From: an uncultured Lachnospiraceae bacterium
GTDB taxonomy: Bacteria; Bacillota; Clostridia; Lachnospirales; Lachnospiraceae
Length of the DNA stretch: 64,000 bases
Assembly (NCBI GenBank): GCA_910577645.1
Contig: CAJTOL010000002.1
Location: 1 to 64,000 of the forward strand
Reading direction: 5' to 3'
The notes under the pieces are model-generated. The model was not told the origin of the DNA, did not search any database, and was given only the letters and a program-made list of their open reading frames with translations. Below are positions 59,592 through 64,000 of the stretch, piece by piece. A program made the position numbers and the translations under genes. Position 1 is the stretch's first letter, and each line of letters starts with the position of its first letter.

Positions 59592-60755
59592 ATGAAACGG
59601 GTATTTTTGATTGTATTGGACAGCGTGGGAATCGGCCAGATGCCGGATGCGGCAGAATTTGGGGATGAGGGAAGCAATACTCTGGGGGCGGCCAGTACCA
59701 GCCCTTATTTTTCCATGCCTAATATGAAAAGACTGGGATTATTCAACATTGACGGAGTTACCTGCGGGGAACGGGAAGAGAAGCCGGAGGGCGCGGTAGC
59801 AAGGATGACCGAGGTTTCCAAAGGAAAGGATACCACCATTGGCCATTGGGAGATTGGGGGAGTGATTTCTCCGGAACCTTTGCCGACTTTCCCGGACGGA
59901 TTTCCGCAGGAGCTTTTAGAAGCCTTTGAGAAAGAAACCGGGAGAGGAGTTATCTGCAACAAGCCTTATTCCGGCACTGAGGTCATCAAAGATTACGGCA
60001 GGGAACACGTGGAAACCGGTAAGCTGATTGTCTACACCTCTGTGGACAGCGTATTCCAGATTGCTGCCCACGAGGATTTGGTGCCCATTGATGAGCTGTA
60101 CCGCTATTGCCAGATTGCCCGCCGATTATGCGCCGGAAAATACGGGGTAGGCAGGGTGATTGCCCGGCCCTTTGAGGGAGAATGGCCCTATAAGCGGACT
60201 TCCCGCCGCCATGATTATTCCCTGACGCCCCCTAAGGCTACCATGCTGGACGCCATAAAAGAGTCCGGCAAAGAAGTGATTGCAGTGGGAAAGATCAATG
60301 ATATTTTTGCCGGCCAGGGGGTGACGGAGATGGTTCGCACTTCCGGAAACGGAGAGGGAATTGACCGGACCCTGGAATATTTAAAGAAGGATTTTGAGGG
60401 CCTGTGCTTTATTAATTTAGTGGATTATGATATGCTTTACGGCCACCGGAATGACGTGGACGGCTATGCAAAGGCGCTGACTTATTTTGATGAAAGGCTT
60501 CCGGAGATTTTGCAGGCCATGAAGGAGGAGGATATCCTGATGATCACGGCGGATCACGGCTGCGATCCCATTACCCCGTCAACGGATCACTCCAGAGAAT
60601 ATACGCCTCTGATTATTGCGGGAGCTCCGGTAAAACCGGGGGTAAACCTGGGCACCAGGGCTTCCTTTGCAGACACGGCGGCCACAATTCTGGATTATCT
60701 GGAGGTAAAGGGAGAGATTTCCGGGGAAAGCTTTTTACATATCATAGGCAAATAG
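59592..60755 (+). CDS. deoB: Phosphopentomutase
   Basis: This 387-residue alkaline-phosphatase-fold enzyme interconverts (deoxy)ribose 1- and 5-phosphates. It has the metal-binding VLDSVGIGQMPDA, the phospho-Thr loop KGKDTTIGHWE, YDMLYGHRNDV and TADHGCDP. It works between pdp and deoC in deoxynucleoside breakdown. Confidence 0.97.
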   Translation: MKRVFLIVLDSVGIGQMPDAAEFGDEGSNTLGAASTSPYFSMPNMKRLGLFNIDGVTCGEREEKPEGAVARMTEVSKGKDTTIGHWEIGGVISPEPLPTFPDGFPQELLEAFEKETGRGVICNKPYSGTEVIKDYGREHVETGKLIVYTSVDSVFQIAAHEDLVPIDELYRYCQIARRLCAGKYGVGRVIARPFEGEWPYKRTSRRHDYSLTPPKATMLDAIKESGKEVIAVGKINDIFAGQGVTEMVRTSGNGEGIDRTLEYLKKDFEGLCFINLVDYDMLYGHRNDVDGYAKALTYFDERLPEILQAMKEEDILMITADHGCDPITPSTDHSREYTPLIIAGAPVKPGVNLGTRASFADTAATILDYLEVKGEISGESFLHIIGK

Positions 60756-60780
60756 ATCTTAATGATATGACAAAAGCGGG

Positions 60781-60831
60781 CCGCCACAGGCGGAGAACTC
60801 TTTTTATAAGGTCTGCGCCTTGTAAAAAGGC
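60781..60831 (+). repeat. Two hairpins between deoB and deoC
   Basis: CCGCC-ACA-GGCGG and CTTTTTATAAGG/CCTTGTAAAAAG lie in the 106-base gap. Neither has a T tract, so they may be processing or mRNA stability structures. Confidence 0.45.
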
Positions 60832-60861
60832 TGATTTATTATAGATGAAGGGAAAATTGAT

Positions 60862-61533
60862 ATGGACAGAAATGACATTTTTAAAACAGTAGACCACACC
60901 CTTTTAACCCAGGGGGCCACCTGGGCCCAGATTAAGGAAATTTGTGACGATGCGGTAGCATACGGCGCGGCATCGGTTTGTATTCCGCCTTCCTATGTAA
61001 AAAGAGCCTGGGAGTATCTGAAAGGAAAGATGCCGGTATGTACGGTTATCGGCTTTCCCAATGGATACAATACCACCAAAACCAAGGTATTTGAGACCAG
61101 AGACGCCATTGAAAACGGGGCGGAAGAGATCGATATGGTCATCAATATCGGGGATTTAAAGGACAGGAATTATGAGAAAATCCAGGCTGAGATTGAGGAA
61201 ATCAAAGCCGCCTGCGGGGAAAAGGTTTTAAAGGTTATTATTGAAACCTGCCTTTTGACAGAGGAAGAAAAGATACGGATGTGCCAGGTGGTGACAGAGG
61301 CGGGAGCCGATTTTATTAAGACTTCCACCGGATTTTCCACGGCAGGCGCTACATTTGACGATATTAAGCTATTTGCGGCTCATGTAGGTCCTGGGGTGAA
61401 GATGAAAGCCGCCGGAGGCATCAAGTCTTTTGAAGATGCAGAGAAATTTATCAGCCTGGGGGCATCCAGACTGGGAACCAGCCGGATTGTCAAGCTGGCA
61501 AAGGCGGAACAGATCGAGGAAGGCAGCTACTGA
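60862..61533 (+). CDS. deoC: Deoxyribose-phosphate aldolase
   Basis: The 223-residue class I aldolase splits deoxyribose-5-phosphate to acetaldehyde and glyceraldehyde-3-phosphate. The Schiff-base Lys153 is in FIKTSTGF, Lys182 in KMKAAGG and Asp91 in EIDMVINIG. Confidence 0.97.
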   Translation: MDRNDIFKTVDHTLLTQGATWAQIKEICDDAVAYGAASVCIPPSYVKRAWEYLKGKMPVCTVIGFPNGYNTTKTKVFETRDAIENGAEEIDMVINIGDLKDRNYEKIQAEIEEIKAACGEKVLKVIIETCLLTEEEKIRMCQVVTEAGADFIKTSTGFSTAGATFDDIKLFAAHVGPGVKMKAAGGIKSFEDAEKFISLGASRLGTSRIVKLAKAEQIEEGSY

Positions 61534-61594
61534 CAATTGTCTGCTCTTAATAGGGCGGAGGGGGAGAAAAATATAGTGGAGGAGACAGCAGCTT

Positions 61595-62917
61595 ATGAGG
61601 ATGTATGATCTGATTGAAGAGAAAAAGCGGGGCGGCGCCCTTTCAGACAGGGAAATCGCCTATATGATACAAGGTTTTACTGGCGGGGAGATTCCGGATT
61701 ACCAGATGGCGGCTATGCTGATGGCAATTTACTTCCAGGGAATGAATGATGATGAGATAACCGCTATGACTATGGAGATGGCCAGATCCGGAGATATGGC
61801 GGATTTAAGCGCCATAGAGGGGATAAAGGTAGATAAGCACAGCACCGGAGGGGTTGGGGATAAAACCACCCTGATAATCGGCCCCATTGTGGCGGCCTGC
61901 GGCGTTAAGGTGGCCAAAATGTCGGGAAGGGGCCTGGGGCATACGGGAGGGACCATTGACAAGCTGGAGAGTATCCCGGGATTTTCCACCTCCATTCCCA
62001 GGGAAGAATTTTTTGATATTGTAAACCGAACCGGAATCGCAGTCGTCGGCCAGTCGGGAAATATGGTTCCGGCAGACAAAAAGCTTTATGCCCTTCGGGA
62101 TGTAACCGCTACGGTAGACAGTATTCCCCTTATCGCTTCCTCTGTTATGAGCAAAAAGCTGGCGGCGGGAAGCGACGGGATTGTGCTGGATGTAAAGACC
62201 GGAAGCGGGGCATTTATGAAAACCCTGGAGGATTCGATCCGTCTGGCTCAGAAAATGGTGGTCATCGGAACCGGGGCAGGAAGAAAATGCTGTGCCCTGA
62301 TAACGGATATGGATGTGCCCCTGGGCTATGCCATTGGAAATGCCATGGAAGTTCAGGAGTCTATTGAGGTGTTAAAGGGCCAGGGTCCTGACGACCTGCG
62401 GGAGGTGGCTCTGGAATTGGCGGCTAATATGCTTTATATGGCGGAAAAGGGAACCATTAAAGAGTGCAGGGCTATGGCAGAAGCGGCTATCAAAGACGGC
62501 AGCGCCTTAAAAGCCCTTATAAGGATGGCAGAAGGCCAGGGAGGCGACGCAAGTTATATAGAGGATCCGGAAAAACTCCCCAGAGCGGCATTTTCCTATG
62601 AGGTAAAGGGAGACTGCCGGGGAACCGTAACCCATATGGACACAGAGGCAGTGGGAATCGCTTCGGTAATGCTGGGAGCCGGCCGCAGCCGGAAGGAAGA
62701 TGTGATCGATCCGGGAGCCGGAATATTATTAAAGAAAAAATATTCGGATCAGGTAGAGGCAGGGGAGGTTCTGGCGGTTCTCTACGCCTCCGATGAGAAG
62801 CTGTTTCAGGAGGCGGCAGAAAAGCTGAAAGAGGCCTATACCATAGAACAGAAAACTCCCGCTAAAAAGAAGCTGGTATATGCCAGAGTAACCAAAGACG
62901 GAGTGGAACGATATTGA
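61595..62917 (+). CDS. pdp: Pyrimidine-nucleoside phosphorylase
   Basis: The 440-residue enzyme phosphorolyses uridine/thymidine. It has KHSTGGVGDKTTL (phosphate site), SGRGLGHTGGTIDKLE and the C-terminal domain with MDTEAVGIASVMLGAGR. GGAGGAGA precedes ATG. It supplies deoxyribose-1-phosphate to deoB and deoC. Confidence 0.96.
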   Translation: MRMYDLIEEKKRGGALSDREIAYMIQGFTGGEIPDYQMAAMLMAIYFQGMNDDEITAMTMEMARSGDMADLSAIEGIKVDKHSTGGVGDKTTLIIGPIVAACGVKVAKMSGRGLGHTGGTIDKLESIPGFSTSIPREEFFDIVNRTGIAVVGQSGNMVPADKKLYALRDVTATVDSIPLIASSVMSKKLAAGSDGIVLDVKTGSGAFMKTLEDSIRLAQKMVVIGTGAGRKCCALITDMDVPLGYAIGNAMEVQESIEVLKGQGPDDLREVALELAANMLYMAEKGTIKECRAMAEAAIKDGSALKALIRMAEGQGGDASYIEDPEKLPRAAFSYEVKGDCRGTVTHMDTEAVGIASVMLGAGRSRKEDVIDPGAGILLKKKYSDQVEAGEVLAVLYASDEKLFQEAAEKLKEAYTIEQKTPAKKKLVYARVTKDGVERY

Positions 62918-63031
62918 AACAGTATGAAATAGAGGAGTAGGATGAGAGAGCAATATTTTCTTTTCGATACAGGATACTTTGCTGGACATTTTTAAAATAA
63001 GTATTCTAGAAAGATATCAGGAGAAATAAGG

Positions 63032-64000
63032 ATGTATAATTTATTTGTAAATACAAGAAAGATTTATTCTGCATTATGTGATGAGATTTCAAAGGAGATT
63101 TTTTTGGCACGAGTGAATGCTTCGATAACTGGGGACTGTGGATTTATAGAATCTATTCCTATGCAGTATAGAAATTTGAATGCAGATATTCAGTTGTTTG
63201 CCCATAAATTATATGAAAAGAATCAATATCATCTGGTGGTATTTGGGGCGGGACAAAATGGGCAGGATCTGGTGTTTTCATTAAAGAAAGTGCCCTTTTT
63301 CTGCTTTGTAGATAATAATAAAAAAGCGGAAAAGGATATGAGAACGGGACTGCCGGTTTATTCCCTTGATGAATATAAAGATAAATATGATATTGAAAAT
63401 ACTAAATTTGTTATTTCAGTTTCCGATAAAGTATATGTTAAACAAATTATTGAGCAGTTGAAGGAAGAAGGGGTAGTAGAAGAATGTATTATTACCATTG
63501 CGGATTGGAGAAATAGTTCTTCCCAGTATTTTGATTTATTTACAGCAAGAGAGCATGAGGTTTTTGTAGATTGCGGCTGCTATGATGGAAGTACTGCGTT
63601 TCGCTTTGCTGCTTGGTGTGCAGAAGGTGGAGTAACATACGATAGGATATGGAGTTTTGAACCAGATAAAAATTCTTTCATAAAGTGTAAAAAGATTCTC
63701 GGTGCTTTGGATAAATGTGAATTATATCCATATGGCATATCGAATAAAGCGGGGAAAGTGGGGTTTTGTGCTAATGGAAATGAAAATGCCCATATAATAA
63801 AAGCGGAAGTTAGTGAGGATGCGTTATCAGAGTATATAGAGGTTATACAGTTAGATGAATTTTTGAAGGGAGAGAGGATTACCTTTGTTAAGATGGATAT
63901 AGAAGGGGCGGAGTATGATGCTCTAAAAGGGGCAGCTCAGATTATAAAGGAACAAAAGCCAAAACTTGCAATTTCTATATATCATACGCCAAATGACATT
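63032..64000 (+). CDS. FkbM family methyltransferase (partial, runs off the window)
   Basis: The frame from ATG 63032, after CAGGAGAAA, stays open for all 323 codons to the end. The N-terminal 140 residues include VVFGAGQNGQDLVFSL and a sugar/nucleotide-binding like fold (FVDNNKKAEKD). From about 175 the FkbM methyltransferase domain shows VFVDCGCYDGSTAFRFA, IWSFEPDKNSF and FVKMDIEGAEYDAL. Such proteins modify glycans or lipids. The AT-rich composition differs from the pdp operon, as is common for surface-glycan clusters. Confidence 0.85.
   Translation, partial: MYNLFVNTRKIYSALCDEISKEIFLARVNASITGDCGFIESIPMQYRNLNADIQLFAHKLYEKNQYHLVVFGAGQNGQDLVFSLKKVPFFCFVDNNKKAEKDMRTGLPVYSLDEYKDKYDIENTKFVISVSDKVYVKQIIEQLKEEGVVEECIITIADWRNSSSQYFDLFTAREHEVFVDCGCYDGSTAFRFAAWCAEGGVTYDRIWSFEPDKNSFIKCKKILGALDKCELYPYGISNKAGKVGFCANGNENAHIIKAEVSEDALSEYIEVIQLDEFLKGERITFVKMDIEGAEYDALKGAAQIIKEQKPKLAISIYHTPNDI

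Overview
The window reads as a chromosomal segment of an anaerobic, endospore-forming Clostridia, most likely a gut-type Lachnospiraceae. The evidence is a complete spoIIIAA-AH operon, the run nusB-xseA-xseB-ispA-dxs-tlyA-nadK-argR-recN-spoIVB, strong AGGAGG ribosome sites, ferredoxin-type redox proteins and fermentative sugar operons. The species cannot be named from the sequence alone. No rRNA, tRNA, CRISPR array or intact insertion sequence was seen.

Layout. 1-1.4 kb: the tail of an unknown gene, a 5'-truncated ferredoxin fragment and an acetyltransferase. 1.5-4.9 kb (minus strand): a MurNAc salvage operon (RpiR regulator, murQ, murP). 5-10.6 kb: lipase-like membrane hydrolase, YcxB-like protein, an RsmH paralogue with an N-terminal extension, S66 LD-carboxypeptidase, GNAT, SDR. 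10.7-17.1 kb: spoIIIA operon then asp23. 17.2-18.9 kb: an aspartate-dehydrogenase-like / 2-hydroxyacid dehydrogenase pair sitting between asp23 and nusB. 19-28.9 kb: nusB to spoIVB; spo0A, which usually follows spoIVB, is not there, and a 12-bp tandem repeat and an Rpn nuclease gene are found instead. 30.4-36.4 kb: accessory signalling region with a REC-GGDEF diguanylate cyclase, a macrodomain/SirTM ADP-ribosylation pair, a small secreted acidic-repeat protein with an ECF sigma and RsgI-like anti-sigma factor, and a Crp/Fnr regulator facing a ferredoxin/4Fe-4S membrane protein operon. 36.5-46.5 kb: sugar ABC transporter, D-lyxose isomerase, a chimeric receiver/degenerate ABC protein and rhaBADM. 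46.6-59.1 kb: uvrA, mgtE, MerR/MATE, flavoprotein, rhodanese, YbaK, SleB-like hydrolase, YhcH, and an ECF sigma operon on the minus strand. 59.3-62.9 kb: acylphosphatase and nucleoside catabolism (deoB, deoC, pdp). The window ends inside an FkbM-type methyltransferase gene.

The most unusual content is non-coding. A roughly 90-bp element occurs three times, each time directly in front of the ribosome site of a gene (spoIIIAC, the aspartate dehydrogenase, rhaD); its first stem changes sequence while keeping base pairing, which suggests a structured RNA leader, and it causes false N-terminal extensions when read as coding. Three other inverted-repeat families are present: a TACCCTCAGTGGACAAGGG palindrome, a GATGTYGCAAAAT-ended MITE-like element, and a multi-hairpin element beside the asp23 promoter that may carry an 8-bp target duplication. 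A GTGAC-AAA-GTCAC palindrome lies exactly 41 bases upstream of the predicted start of the ferredoxin operon and pairs naturally with the Crp/Fnr gene next door. The oddest protein is at 41.2 kb: the first third of a response-regulator receiver joined in frame to an ABC ATPase that has lost all its ATPase motifs.
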